DNA of 64,000 nt, taken from contig CAJTXN010000001.1 in assembly GCA_910583605.1 (NCBI GenBank), forward strand, positions 496,001 to 560,000. Reading direction: 5' to 3'. Both the position numbers and the translations under genes were made by a program. Under the pieces are notes generated by a model, which saw nothing but the letters and a program-made list of their open reading frames with translations, was not told where the DNA came from and did not search any database. The DNA comes from an uncultured Lachnospiraceae bacterium. GTDB taxonomy: Bacteria > Bacillota > Clostridia > Lachnospirales > Lachnospiraceae. Positions 17,900 through 27,226 of the stretch are shown in pieces; the first letter of the stretch is position 1; each line of letters begins with the position of its first letter.

Positions 17900-19009
17900 T
17901 CACTTCTTTGAATAATAATTCTTTGCCGGTTCGTCTATTAAATCCAGCATCTGTAACTGTATGAGCAATCCGATCAATTCTTCCGGTTTCTTACCTGATT
18001 CATCGGATATAGTCTGTATACTTTTTGGAAATAAATCCACATAACTATACACCGATTCCAATTCTTTTTCAAGTATAAAATTTTTTTTAACAAAATTTTT
18101 ACAATAGTGAATACTTCCATCTATGGATAAATTGTCCAAAATATCTTTTGCACCTGTAACAAGTTCCGCCCCTTCCCGAATCAGCTGATTGCAGCCTTCA
18201 CTCAGTTTGTCATCCGCTCTTCCCGGTACAGCCATAACATCCTTTCCCTGCTGGAGCGCATATTCCACCGTAATCAGGGAACCGCTTTTTTTCCTTGCCT
18301 CAACAACCACGACTTTATCCGACAGACCGCTGATAATCCTGTTTCTCAAAGGAAACTGCCAGGAAAGCGGCGGCGTTTTACATGGAAATTCCGATATGAT
18401 TACTCCATGTTCCAAAATTTCTTCATAAAGATTGATATTTTCTCTTGGATAACAGATATCTGCTCCACAGCCCAATACGGCTATCGTCGGTCCGGAAGCA
18501 TTGACAGCTCCCCGATGGGCAGAAGCATCAATTCCCCTTGCCATGCCGCTGATAACGGTAATCCCATGTGCTGCCAGTTCAAACCCGATATTCTCTGCCA
18601 TATGATTTCCATATGCCGAAGAATTCCTTGCACCTACAACGGATACCATTCCATTCGTTTCATTTTGTGTCAGCCGTTTGACATCACCTTTTACAAACAG
18701 TCCATATGGACAGTCTGTCATATATTTTAACCGCTGTGGAAACAGTGCGGAATCCCTATGTATAAATTGTATGGCTTTACGATTCATATATTCATATTTT
18801 TCTTTTATGTATCCTGTTTTTCTGCTCTCTGTGATATTTAGGATATCCTGTTCCGTGATTCCGGCTGCCATGGATAACTGTTTTTCCCCTGCCCGGTATA
18901 TCTCTTCCGGATTTCCGAAACAATCCATCAGCCTCTCTGTTTTTCTCGTTCCAATTCCTTCTATATTACAAAGCCAGAACCAATATTCGTCTGTTGTCGT
19001 TCCCTTCAC
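17900..19009 (-). CDS. dprA: DNA processing protein DprA (Smf)
   Basis: DprA binds incoming single-stranded DNA during natural transformation and loads RecA. The Rossmann-like core shows VVGARNSSAYG near residue 120, SGMARGIDASAHRGA near 160 and the IISEFPCKTPPLSWQFPLRN stretch near 212. The C-terminal 60 residues look like a small winged-helix domain (IQTISDESGKKPEELIGLLI). The start is a GTG just after comM. dprA next to topA is the common arrangement; many non-transformable bacteria also keep dprA. Confidence 0.94.
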   Translation of the reverse strand: MKGTTTDEYWFWLCNIEGIGTRKTERLMDCFGNPEEIYRAGEKQLSMAAGITEQDILNITESRKTGYIKEKYEYMNRKAIQFIHRDSALFPQRLKYMTDCPYGLFVKGDVKRLTQNETNGMVSVVGARNSSAYGNHMAENIGFELAAHGITVISGMARGIDASAHRGAVNASGPTIAVLGCGADICYPRENINLYEEILEHGVIISEFPCKTPPLSWQFPLRNRIISGLSDKVVVVEARKKSGSLITVEYALQQGKDVMAVPGRADDKLSEGCNQLIREGAELVTGAKDILDNLSIDGSIHYCKNFVKKNFILEKELESVYSYVDLFPKSIQTISDESGKKPEELIGLLIQLQMLDLIDEPAKNYYSKK

Positions 19010-19014
19010 CCCAT

Positions 19015-20556
19015 TTAAAAAATCGTATTGTACTTCCCACTGCCAATCCGGTATCCCAGCGCCTCTCCCAGATGTCTCTGGCTAATATCTTCTGAACCCT
19101 CCAGATCCGCAATCGTCCGTGCCGTTTTAATTATCTTATAATAATTTCTCATGCTCAGAGAAAATTTTTGATATGCATTATGAATCAGACGGTTACCGGC
19201 ATCATCCAGAATACAAAACTTTTTCACCTGGTTCACGGTCATCTGGCTGTTATACTTTCCGTTATTTCTCTGAAACTGAATCTGAACCGCCCTGTCAATC
19301 TGTTCCTTGATTTTGCCGGATGATTCCTCTGCCTGTAATGTCTTCCTTTCTTCCATATCCTCAATGGACTGTCTTGGTACATCAATACACATATCCATCC
19401 GGTCCAGAAAAGGACCGCTGATTCTGCCCAGATATCTCCTGATATCGGCACCGGAACAATTACACTTATTTCTGTCCGGAAAAAAACCGCATCTGCATGG
19501 ATTCATAGCCCCTACAAAGAGACAGTCTGCAGGAAATTCATAATTTCCACTGTTTCTTACTACCCGGACTTTTCTTTCTTCCAATGGTTGTCGTAATGCA
19601 TCCAATACCCCTGGATGAAACTCTGGCAATTCATCAAAAAACAATACACCTCCATGGGCAATGGTCAGTTCTCCCGGCTTAGGATAAGTACCGCCGCCGA
19701 CCAGCGCCGGCAGCGTAATCCCCGGATGGGGCGCCCGAAACGGTCTGCGTGTGACCAGACCACCCTCCTTTAATATTCCGCAGATACTGTGTATACCTGA
19801 TATTTCCATTCGCTCTTCCATGGACATGTCCGGCATTATTCCCGGAATTCGCGAGGCAAGCATGGATTTTCCGGCTCCCGGCGGTCCGATCATCAATAAA
19901 TTGTGTTTTCCAGCAGCCGCAACGGTCACTGCCCGTTTTGCCATTTCATGTCCGTGTATTTCCGACATATCATTGGTACAGTCGTTAAGAATCTTATTGG
20001 AACTTTCATCTCCCAGTGGAAACCCATTTATAATAGGACGCTCTGTTTTTCCGTTCAGATATTCCGCTGCCTCATACAGATCCCTGACAGGTACAATCTG
20101 TATATCATCTACCACACTTCCTTCCGCTGCGTTTTCATACGGAACCATACAATATCGAAACCCTTGCTGCTTTGCCATGATAATAATGGGAAGAACTCCA
20201 TGAATCCCCTTTACATCTCCGTTTAGACCCAATTCACCTATGATAAGAAATTCCCGGATACTTCCTTCATGAATAATATTCATATTGATTAGCAGGGCAA
20301 CCGCAATGGCCAGGTCAAAACGGGCGCCTTCTTTTTTCAGGTCTGCCGGAGATAAACTGATGGTAATTCTTCCATAGGGAAGCGGATGTCCTATATTCTT
20401 CAAAGCTGTCCTCACCCTCTCCCTTGCCTCCCGGACCTCGGAAGACAGAAGTCCTACCATATGAAATACCGGCAGTCCCTGACTGATATCTGATTCTATC
20501 TTCACAATATAGGGCTGAATCCCCCATATGGAAGCACTATTTACACAACAATATAT
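19015..20556 (-). CDS. comM: YifB/ComM family Mg-chelatase-like AAA ATPase, apparent AUA start
   Basis: ComM is a hexameric helicase that promotes branch migration during natural transformation. Walker A (MIGPPGAGKSMLA) is near residue 222 and the ARGGALHGVLFFDELPEF-type Walker B reads GGVLFFDELPEF near 303; a four-cysteine zinc motif (CRCGFFPDRNKCNC) is near 352. The first canonical start in frame (GTG at 20505) would remove the conserved N-terminal strand. The frame continues upstream to an ATA codon at 20554-20556 that aligns with the usual initiator Met (x-YCCVNSASIWGIQPYIV) and has GGAGG nine bases upstream. No ATG, GTG or TTG fits. The resulting length of 513 matches the family. Confidence 0.88.
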   Translation of the reverse strand: MYCCVNSASIWGIQPYIVKIESDISQGLPVFHMVGLLSSEVREARERVRTALKNIGHPLPYGRITISLSPADLKKEGARFDLAIAVALLINMNIIHEGSIREFLIIGELGLNGDVKGIHGVLPIIIMAKQQGFRYCMVPYENAAEGSVVDDIQIVPVRDLYEAAEYLNGKTERPIINGFPLGDESSNKILNDCTNDMSEIHGHEMAKRAVTVAAAGKHNLLMIGPPGAGKSMLASRIPGIMPDMSMEERMEISGIHSICGILKEGGLVTRRPFRAPHPGITLPALVGGGTYPKPGELTIAHGGVLFFDELPEFHPGVLDALRQPLEERKVRVVRNSGNYEFPADCLFVGAMNPCRCGFFPDRNKCNCSGADIRRYLGRISGPFLDRMDMCIDVPRQSIEDMEERKTLQAEESSGKIKEQIDRAVQIQFQRNNGKYNSQMTVNQVKKFCILDDAGNRLIHNAYQKFSLSMRNYYKIIKTARTIADLEGSEDISQRHLGEALGYRIGSGKYNTIF

Positions 20557-20570
20557 ATTTATTTACCTCC
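20554..20570 (-). promoter_or_regulatory. comM: comM ribosome binding site with AUA initiator
   Basis: GGAGG (complement at 20566-20570) is followed after nine bases by ATA (20554-20556) in frame with the conserved ComM N-terminus. An in-frame TAA lies just upstream, so no earlier start is possible. This decides the start of comM. Confidence 0.55.
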
Positions 20571-20598
20571 TCTTTCCTATAATTCAACGGTTTCTCTC

Positions 20599-20627
20599 AT
20601 TTTAATATATTACGCTTTTTATGTCAA
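20599..20627 (-). promoter_or_regulatory. comM: SigA promoter of comM-dprA-topA-codY
   Basis: On the minus strand a perfect TTGACA (20622-20627) and TAAAAT (20599-20604) are 17 bases apart, about 30 bases upstream of the comM Shine-Dalgarno sequence. It is the only strong promoter-like site before the four tightly spaced genes. Confidence 0.7.
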
Positions 20628-20655
20628 CATTTTAATTTGTTATGTATTGTTGTAT

Positions 20656-20702
20656 AAAAACAGGGATATCCAATCCGCTTAAATACGAATTGGATATCCC
20701 TG
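20656..20702 (-). terminator. Rho-independent terminator of the pilus operon
   Basis: A 17-bp stem with one mismatch (CAGGGATATCCAATYCG, 20661-20677 against 20686-20702) lies 20 bases after the stop of the giant DUF5057 gene. On the minus strand it is followed by TTTTTAT (20654-20660 complement). It separates the pilus operon from comM. Confidence 0.88.
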
Positions 20703-20721
20703 TTACAGGAAACTAAATGAT

Positions 20722-23700
20722 TTAATTTAAATTATTCAGTTTAGCTTCTACAATCCAGATACGATTACTTACCGTTCTCTTATTGCTTGGGTCTTTATCA
20801 GTACCATTATCGGTAATCTGAACGGCAATCGGCTTATCATAGATACTGTTAAGCTGCTGGCTTCCGCTCACTATATCCGTAATTGTATCGTTTGTAAGTT
20901 TAAAAGAATATTTTTCCCTATTCTCCAGTTCATCTGCAAGAATTGAAACTAAATTTCCGGTGGCAGGATCAATCACTTTGGTATGGCTTCTGTCGGTATT
21001 CGGATCCGGATTACCGTCATACAACAATATATCCTTATCCGGATCATATTCACCATCTTCATCCATATCAATATAAATCTTATGATCGGTAAATACCTTG
21101 GAACCTCTGGATTCATCATAATCAATCGGACTCCATGAAATTGTTACTCCATCCTCGCTATCCTGATAACGATATACAATATTCTTCGAACCGTCACCAC
21201 TCTTATCTGCATCCGGGAATGTTACTTCCGGTGCAAAATTTCCTGCTTTAATAGCTGCAATTACCGTATTAACAAATAATCTCTCCTCTGTTCCCGTCGT
21301 TCCTGACGAATGACCGGCGCCTGTATATGTAATATTTCCTTTCGAATAAATATAATAATTATTCGAACCGTCACCTTCCGTATACATATAGTATTTTGAA
21401 TTTTCCTGATTCATAGTTTTATTTGTATCGCAGGATAATGTATACCATACGGTTATATCATCGTCTTCCATATTCAGATTCATATACTGTGTATGTGTAG
21501 ATGCAGTAGGTAAATATTCACCAATAATATACGGATATTCTGATATCTGTCCCTGATTGATACGCCGTACCGTCTGGGTTCTCTGCCAGTCATTAATTGT
21601 CTGGGCTACACTGCCATGTAAATTCTCAGAATACAGCTTATTACCCTGATAATCCTGTGTGTATCTGAATACACAGGTTTCAATAATACCTCTGAAATCT
21701 TTCTGACTCACATCATCTCTTAAATACTTTCTCGTATTCGCCAGATATTCCAGATATTCATCACTGCCTTCATCAAAACACTGACCGGAATAGGTGGCTC
21801 CATAAACATCCATTCCAAGCATTTTTCTAAAAAAGGCTGTATTATATCTTGCAAAAACCGGATTATAATCTAATCTGAAAGACTCCGTCCCATTATTCAG
21901 ATTGACATAATAATTCAATGAAGACTGATATGAAACATTATCATGTGCAAACAGAAGGGAATGACCGGAACTCACAAAATAATCAATATTTTTATGCGCT
22001 GCTATTTTCTGAAGATCTAATTGACTGTGAGAATCACAAAAACCAAATACGATCATATCCAGTTCCGGATTATCCCTTGCTTCTTCTGCCGTAATTTTGC
22101 TCCAGCTTGCCAACTTTGCACCATGACCGATCATAGTACTGAGACGAAGTATGGTGTTATTAGAATCATAGTCCAATTCATCACTATTTGGTGTACGATT
22201 AAAAGCATTTGAAAACTGAACGTAGTCCATATGAAGCAGCTTGATATCATATTCCGCAATATCTTGCGCATAACGTCCCATCATTTCATTAAAATCCAGT
22301 GTCAGAGTTCCTCCTGCTCCACCCCAGGCGGATCTTATCCAAAGAACGTATACCGGTTTCCTTTTTGATGCCGGAATTTCAAATGCCGAAAAACCGGTAT
22401 ATGTAAAATGATTCTCCGGATTATTTTTATTATATGCCACTACCTTCCATGGCATAAATCCATCCATATCCCCCGGCCATCTGCCTTCCAGAATAACCGT
22501 TCTGTCATTTTCATTGTATCGGTATGCCGGATCAAGTTCAATCGTAGTTGAATCATTAAATCGGCCGGAACCGGACTTATCCAAATAAATCTGATATGCA
22601 TAATTCTGGCTTACCCATTCCAAAGATATATCCGAATCAATTTTTAATTCATAGGTGTATGTCTGTGTACCCGCAGGAATACGTGTACCCTGATTACCCT
22701 GTGCTATCGGATTTCCATTTATATCCTTATCATATTCCTGAGGTGTCTTTATAATGGAAAATTCAACCTGAACATTTCTCTTGGTTGCATAACTCAATCC
22801 GCCGTTAAACTTTTGGTCTGCCCGAAGATTATCCGGATTTCTTCCATCCCTTGCATAAATCTCACGGACAATATTCGGATAAGTTTTTCCATCTGTAAAG
22901 ATAAAATTTCCGTTTTCATCCAGTCCGTCAAATTCATTGGTACTTTCATTATAACCCAATGATTTAATGGTCGTAATAAAATGATACATCTTGGAATTCA
23001 CATCCACATAACGCCACTTTGCCGCATTCGTACCATTGTTATCAAAATCAATATATAAATCACTGTCACAATTGTAAATCTCTTCCGGTAATAAAATCGG
23101 ATAACCTGCTTTTACATAACCTAACAGTTCATTCATTTTTTTAACCGTAATATCATTTCCCAGCAGGCGGGTGGTAGTAGGCGTATTACCATTGAAAAGC
23201 CAGGTTCCACCGGCATCCAGATTCAGATTCCAATCCGGATTCTGATTATCTCTGAACTGGTCCGTCATATGTTCTTTCCAATATTCATATTCCTTACGCT
23301 GATTTTGATTGGAAATCGTTCCTCCTGAATAAACATAATCATCACTTGCCGTACCTTTTAAGAAAGACTGAATTTCATATCTGTCTCCAATACCTGTATA
23401 TACAAGCCCATTCATGGAAGTATCATTATATTTTGTACGATATAATTTAGTATTCTCCACAGTATACTCATTTACTACCTGATAGCCGGAATCAATACCA
23501 AAGTATATCAAATCGTATGTTCCTGTTAAATCTTCATTACGGGTATTAAACTCCCTGATACTCATATGAGTAACATTAAAATAGTCACTATAATTTTCTT
23601 TCGTCATCTCTGCCGGCACTTCCACCTTTAAATATTCCGCCAACTTCAATGCACCTTCATAGCTGTCCCATATTGTAACGGAAGCCGCAGGCTGAATCTC

Positions 23701-26700
23701 CAATACGTTGAACGGATAAGAAGCCAGATAATTCAGGGATATACCCATTATATATCTTAATACCTCTCCCTTGTTGCCGCTCAGAATTTTGTTTGCTGAT
23801 TCATCCAGAAGAGCATCCTGCGGCAGTGAAGATGTATTGTCTGCAGTATGGAACGACAGGAAATTACTTGCCAGTTCTATCTCATCACTTGAAACTTTCA
23901 ATAAATAATATTTTCTTGTAAAATTATTTCCCCCTACATTATATGTAACGGTAAGGGAAGTCCTGGTTCCTTCTTTGATTCCTTCTCCAATGGAAATCAC
24001 CTGCCCTGAGGAAAGTGTCTGTTTGCTGCCGGAATCAATGGAATATTCTACATTTTCCAAACCGGTAAATGAAAAACTTATATCAGCTGTCTTATAATAT
24101 TGCACTTCTGCATATTTATTAACATTTTCTGCAGAATACTCATATGAAATTTTTTTATAAGTATAATTTTTAGAAATATTATCATATTTAAGTGTAATAT
24201 TGGTAATGGCATTATCCGTTAAATCCCGGCCAATGGTAATCGTTTCTCCCGGCTGAATCGTCTGTTGTGCGCCACCATTCACCTGATATGTTGCAGTACC
24301 AACATTAAAGGCTTTAAATTCCAGATTTAACTCATCGGAATAATATACCGTACCGTTTTGCTTCGAATTTGTAAAACAACCAAAAGACATTTTATCGCCA
24401 GATGTTGTTACCTTACTACCGGTTGTTTTATAAAAACAGATTCCTTCGCTTAATAATACATTCCTGCTCTGGCCACTCCAATCATCTTTATATGGCTTAA
24501 AAATTACATGATCCACATTTTCCGGTACCCGGACTTTATATTTTTTATTCGCCCCGTCAAGCTTTGTCATTTCCACTGTAGTAGTATATGCACTTGTTCC
24601 TTCTTTCCAGAAATATGCATAAGCGCTTGTTACGTTTGCCCAGACTCCGTCAGCCTTTGTAGCATCCAGAAAAATCAAACCATCACTTTCTGCTTCATCT
24701 ACTTCTTCCGTTATGCGTCCGGAAGTGCTTTTTACATAATCTTTCACCCCCGGAGTAATAACTCCTCCTTCTTTCAAAAATTCTTCCAGTGACTGACCGA
24801 CAAACAATGCGCCTCCAAAAAACTGATCTCCGGTATAACTATAGATATGCTTATAAACATAATTCCGGACATTGCCTGAAACTCCTGTCACGGAATATGT
24901 CTGGCCCACTACATTCGGCTCTCTGAAACGACTGTAATCCTGTGAACCTTCCTGATAAAATGTATACTTATACCATGCGGATACTTTTTCGTTTGTATCC
25001 GTTTCATAAACAGCATCTACATCTATCTTCGGCAATACGGAATTAATACAATACTCTGGCTGTAACTGTCTCATAAGCAGAAGTATTTTATACAGATTAT
25101 TTGTATTTGTTTCCAGATTCTGTGTAAAATCCCCAATCACGCCGGAAGTCAGAAGCTGTGTATCATACATCAGGCCTTTCTCATCTACAATTGCATAATT
25201 ATACAATTCCAGTGCATTTTCCCAGGATATATCATAAGGCAGTTCCTCATCCGAATAGAGATTTTCTGCGTTGACTGTCTCTATAAACTCTTTTATTTTG
25301 TCATAATCATAATTATATGTAACAACATCTTCCCCAGATGTGTCAGGTTCCTCTGAAGATTCCGATTCCTCATCAGATGTTTCCGGTTCTTCGGATGACT
25401 CTGTTTCCCCATCAGATGTTTCTGGTTCTTCGGATGACTCTGTTTCCCCATCGGATGTTTCCGGTTCTTCGGATGACTCTGTTTCCCCATCAGATGTTTC
25501 CGGTTCTTCGGTAGATTCCGTTTCCTCATCTGAGCCGGTGGTTTCTTCTTGATTTGTACTTTCCGGTTCTGAAACGGAAGTCTCGTCATCCGTCATTGGT
25601 TCTGTTGTTTCCGTCTCTGACGTCTCTTCTACATTTACCTCATCTGACGTTTCTTTATCATCAGAATTTTCTCCGTTTCCTTTCAGGGCATTTTTATCTT
25701 CCAATGCCGCCAAGGCTTCTAAATAAGCCTCTGCATTATATTTATCATATCCTTCTATTCCGGCTAATTCAAAATAAAACGCCGGATTTTCCTGAAGCAA
25801 TGCCATTGCTTCACTGTTTGCAGGTGCATCTGCAATAAGATGCAATGCCTCTTGTCTCTTTTTCTCATTTACCTGATTGATCAGAGACTGTATATCCGAA
25901 ATAACGGTTGCTTTGTTTGATGCATTTGTAAAATGAAAGGCTTCATCTGCAAAAGCTGCCGCATAATCAACTGATAAATCCAGATTCAGTTCATTATAAT
26001 TATACTCTAATTTAATGATATCATTTCCAAGGGCAACTAAATCATTCTCTGCACTGCCTGAAGCCTTATAGGATTTTAAATTATTATATGCTTCAGTCTG
26101 TTTTTTCGCATTCAGCGTATTCATCATTGTGTTAATCGAATTAAGACTGGCATATGCCCGTGTATTTTTTGTTATCGAATCAATATAATCATCATTATTT
26201 GCCTTGTAATAATTGGAAATCGGCGCTTTTAACATTGCATTTGTCAGCAGAATATGTTCCTCTTCTGTTAAATCCTGTCTGCCGACAAAACCGTTAATTA
26301 CTGACAACTGACTCTCTTCCGCTTTATCCACCTTCTCAATTAACCTTCTCATTAAATCAAGAAAGTCTTCATCCGTAGCCGTTGTCAATGAACCTTTTTC
26401 ACGAACTGATATTTCATTTACATATGAAGCAAAATTATAAGAATGAAAATTCTGTATGCCGGCAACTGCAAAATCCCTCTCTGCTAAAGTTTTTGCAATA
26501 TTATCTCTTCCGGCAGCTCTCTGAATTTTCTGGATTGCCACATCTTTTTTTAAAGATGAAATAATCTTATTATCACTATAAGCCGCTCCTGTTTCACCCG
26601 GCACTATTCCCTTTTCACCATTATTTACTATCTGATCGTAATAATAAAACAGGTTATCATTATAATTGTTGGAATTGAGGTAAACCAAATCTGCACTTTC

Positions 26701-27174
26701 AATCATTTCTTTGGTAACTTCGTTTGCCTGACAAACAGTTACAATTATTTTTCCATCATCAATGGATTCATCCAAAACATTTTTTCTAAATGTGTTGTTC
26801 AGAACATTTCCACGAACAGAATAGTAGCAGCTTCCATCTCCGCTTCCGCTCTTCTGCAGCTCATATCCGGTTGCATTTCTGAAATCCTGAATATCAATAT
26901 CTCCATGATAATTTTCAATCTGTTCTTTCGTAATAGGCTCATAACCGGAAACCGTATAGCCAATCACCTGCTGTCCATACTCGGCTACAATTTCAAGAAC
27001 GTTTATTTCCTGCTTTAACTGTACCTTTCCGTCACGGTCCTTCTGAAACACATCTGCTTTTGTGCCAATATTGAAATGAGCAATAACAATTATGGCAGCA
27101 ATCACTAAAAGGAATGCAGCAGTTATAGCAGAAACTTTTTTCTTGTTTTGCATAACATAATTTCTTAATGCCAT
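20722..27174 (-). CDS. giant exported DUF5057-type protein at the end of the pilus operon
   Basis: A 2150-residue protein of unknown function that I recognise as DUF5057-like. A short basic N-terminus is followed by one hydrophobic segment (about 15-34), ending GTKADVF, so it is either a signal anchor or a signal peptide cut after TKA. Residues 57-200 form an alpha/beta-looking module beginning NVLEIV; similar openings recur at about 1158 (FNVLEIQPA) and 1611 (KPVYVLWI). Residues 500-620 are acidic Ser/Glu/Thr-rich with 13-residue repeats. About 845-910 looks like a starch-binding-type beta module, and two related beta modules follow (about 950-1110). Near 2040 is IDMDEDGEYDPDKDI, a calcium-loop-like motif. 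Good Shine-Dalgarno (AAGGAGG). As the last gene after four minor prepilins it could be a pilus-associated adhesin; that is inference. Confidence 0.8.
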   Translation of the reverse strand: MALRNYVMQNKKKVSAITAAFLLVIAAIIVIAHFNIGTKADVFQKDRDGKVQLKQEINVLEIVAEYGQQVIGYTVSGYEPITKEQIENYHGDIDIQDFRNATGYELQKSGSGDGSCYYSVRGNVLNNTFRKNVLDESIDDGKIIVTVCQANEVTKEMIESADLVYLNSNNYNDNLFYYYDQIVNNGEKGIVPGETGAAYSDNKIISSLKKDVAIQKIQRAAGRDNIAKTLAERDFAVAGIQNFHSYNFASYVNEISVREKGSLTTATDEDFLDLMRRLIEKVDKAEESQLSVINGFVGRQDLTEEEHILLTNAMLKAPISNYYKANNDDYIDSITKNTRAYASLNSINTMMNTLNAKKQTEAYNNLKSYKASGSAENDLVALGNDIIKLEYNYNELNLDLSVDYAAAFADEAFHFTNASNKATVISDIQSLINQVNEKKRQEALHLIADAPANSEAMALLQENPAFYFELAGIEGYDKYNAEAYLEALAALEDKNALKGNGENSDDKETSDEVNVEETSETETTEPMTDDETSVSEPESTNQEETTGSDEETESTEEPETSDGETESSEEPETSDGETESSEEPETSDGETESSEEPETSDEESESSEEPDTSGEDVVTYNYDYDKIKEFIETVNAENLYSDEELPYDISWENALELYNYAIVDEKGLMYDTQLLTSGVIGDFTQNLETNTNNLYKILLLMRQLQPEYCINSVLPKIDVDAVYETDTNEKVSAWYKYTFYQEGSQDYSRFREPNVVGQTYSVTGVSGNVRNYVYKHIYSYTGDQFFGGALFVGQSLEEFLKEGGVITPGVKDYVKSTSGRITEEVDEAESDGLIFLDATKADGVWANVTSAYAYFWKEGTSAYTTTVEMTKLDGANKKYKVRVPENVDHVIFKPYKDDWSGQSRNVLLSEGICFYKTTGSKVTTSGDKMSFGCFTNSKQNGTVYYSDELNLEFKAFNVGTATYQVNGGAQQTIQPGETITIGRDLTDNAITNITLKYDNISKNYTYKKISYEYSAENVNKYAEVQYYKTADISFSFTGLENVEYSIDSGSKQTLSSGQVISIGEGIKEGTRTSLTVTYNVGGNNFTRKYYLLKVSSDEIELASNFLSFHTADNTSSLPQDALLDESANKILSGNKGEVLRYIMGISLNYLASYPFNVLEIQPAASVTIWDSYEGALKLAEYLKVEVPAEMTKENYSDYFNVTHMSIREFNTRNEDLTGTYDLIYFGIDSGYQVVNEYTVENTKLYRTKYNDTSMNGLVYTGIGDRYEIQSFLKGTASDDYVYSGGTISNQNQRKEYEYWKEHMTDQFRDNQNPDWNLNLDAGGTWLFNGNTPTTTRLLGNDITVKKMNELLGYVKAGYPILLPEEIYNCDSDLYIDFDNNGTNAAKWRYVDVNSKMYHFITTIKSLGYNESTNEFDGLDENGNFIFTDGKTYPNIVREIYARDGRNPDNLRADQKFNGGLSYATKRNVQVEFSIIKTPQEYDKDINGNPIAQGNQGTRIPAGTQTYTYELKIDSDISLEWVSQNYAYQIYLDKSGSGRFNDSTTIELDPAYRYNENDRTVILEGRWPGDMDGFMPWKVVAYNKNNPENHFTYTGFSAFEIPASKRKPVYVLWIRSAWGGAGGTLTLDFNEMMGRYAQDIAEYDIKLLHMDYVQFSNAFNRTPNSDELDYDSNNTILRLSTMIGHGAKLASWSKITAEEARDNPELDMIVFGFCDSHSQLDLQKIAAHKNIDYFVSSGHSLLFAHDNVSYQSSLNYYVNLNNGTESFRLDYNPVFARYNTAFFRKMLGMDVYGATYSGQCFDEGSDEYLEYLANTRKYLRDDVSQKDFRGIIETCVFRYTQDYQGNKLYSENLHGSVAQTINDWQRTQTVRRINQGQISEYPYIIGEYLPTASTHTQYMNLNMEDDDITVWYTLSCDTNKTMNQENSKYYMYTEGDGSNNYYIYSKGNITYTGAGHSSGTTGTEERLFVNTVIAAIKAGNFAPEVTFPDADKSGDGSKNIVYRYQDSEDGVTISWSPIDYDESRGSKVFTDHKIYIDMDEDGEYDPDKDILLYDGNPDPNTDRSHTKVIDPATGNLVSILADELENREKYSFKLTNDTITDIVSGSQQLNSIYDKPIAVQITDNGTDKDPSNKRTVSNRIWIVEAKLNNLN
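25335..25529. repeat. 39-bp in-frame tandem repeats
   Basis: About five head-to-tail 39-bp units begin near 25335; the three copies at 25374-25412, 25413-25451 and 25452-25490 differ at only a few bases, and the flanking units are degenerate. Each encodes a 13-residue acidic unit (SDGETESSEEPET) of the giant protein. The copy number could vary by slippage or recombination without a frameshift. Confidence 0.9.
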
Positions 27175-27226
27175 TTTTTTACCTCCTTCTTACACATTTT
27201 CATAATGTGATTCCCTGTTACCTATA

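Noticed and set aside
25335..25529. CRISPR-like array
   Set aside because: The 39-bp units are directly adjacent without spacers and lie in frame inside a long coding region; it is a coding minisatellite.
25340..25552. Plus-strand open frame rich in Ser and Asp opposite the repeats
   Set aside because: It is the antisense reading of the acidic repeats, has no Shine-Dalgarno sequence and no family resemblance.
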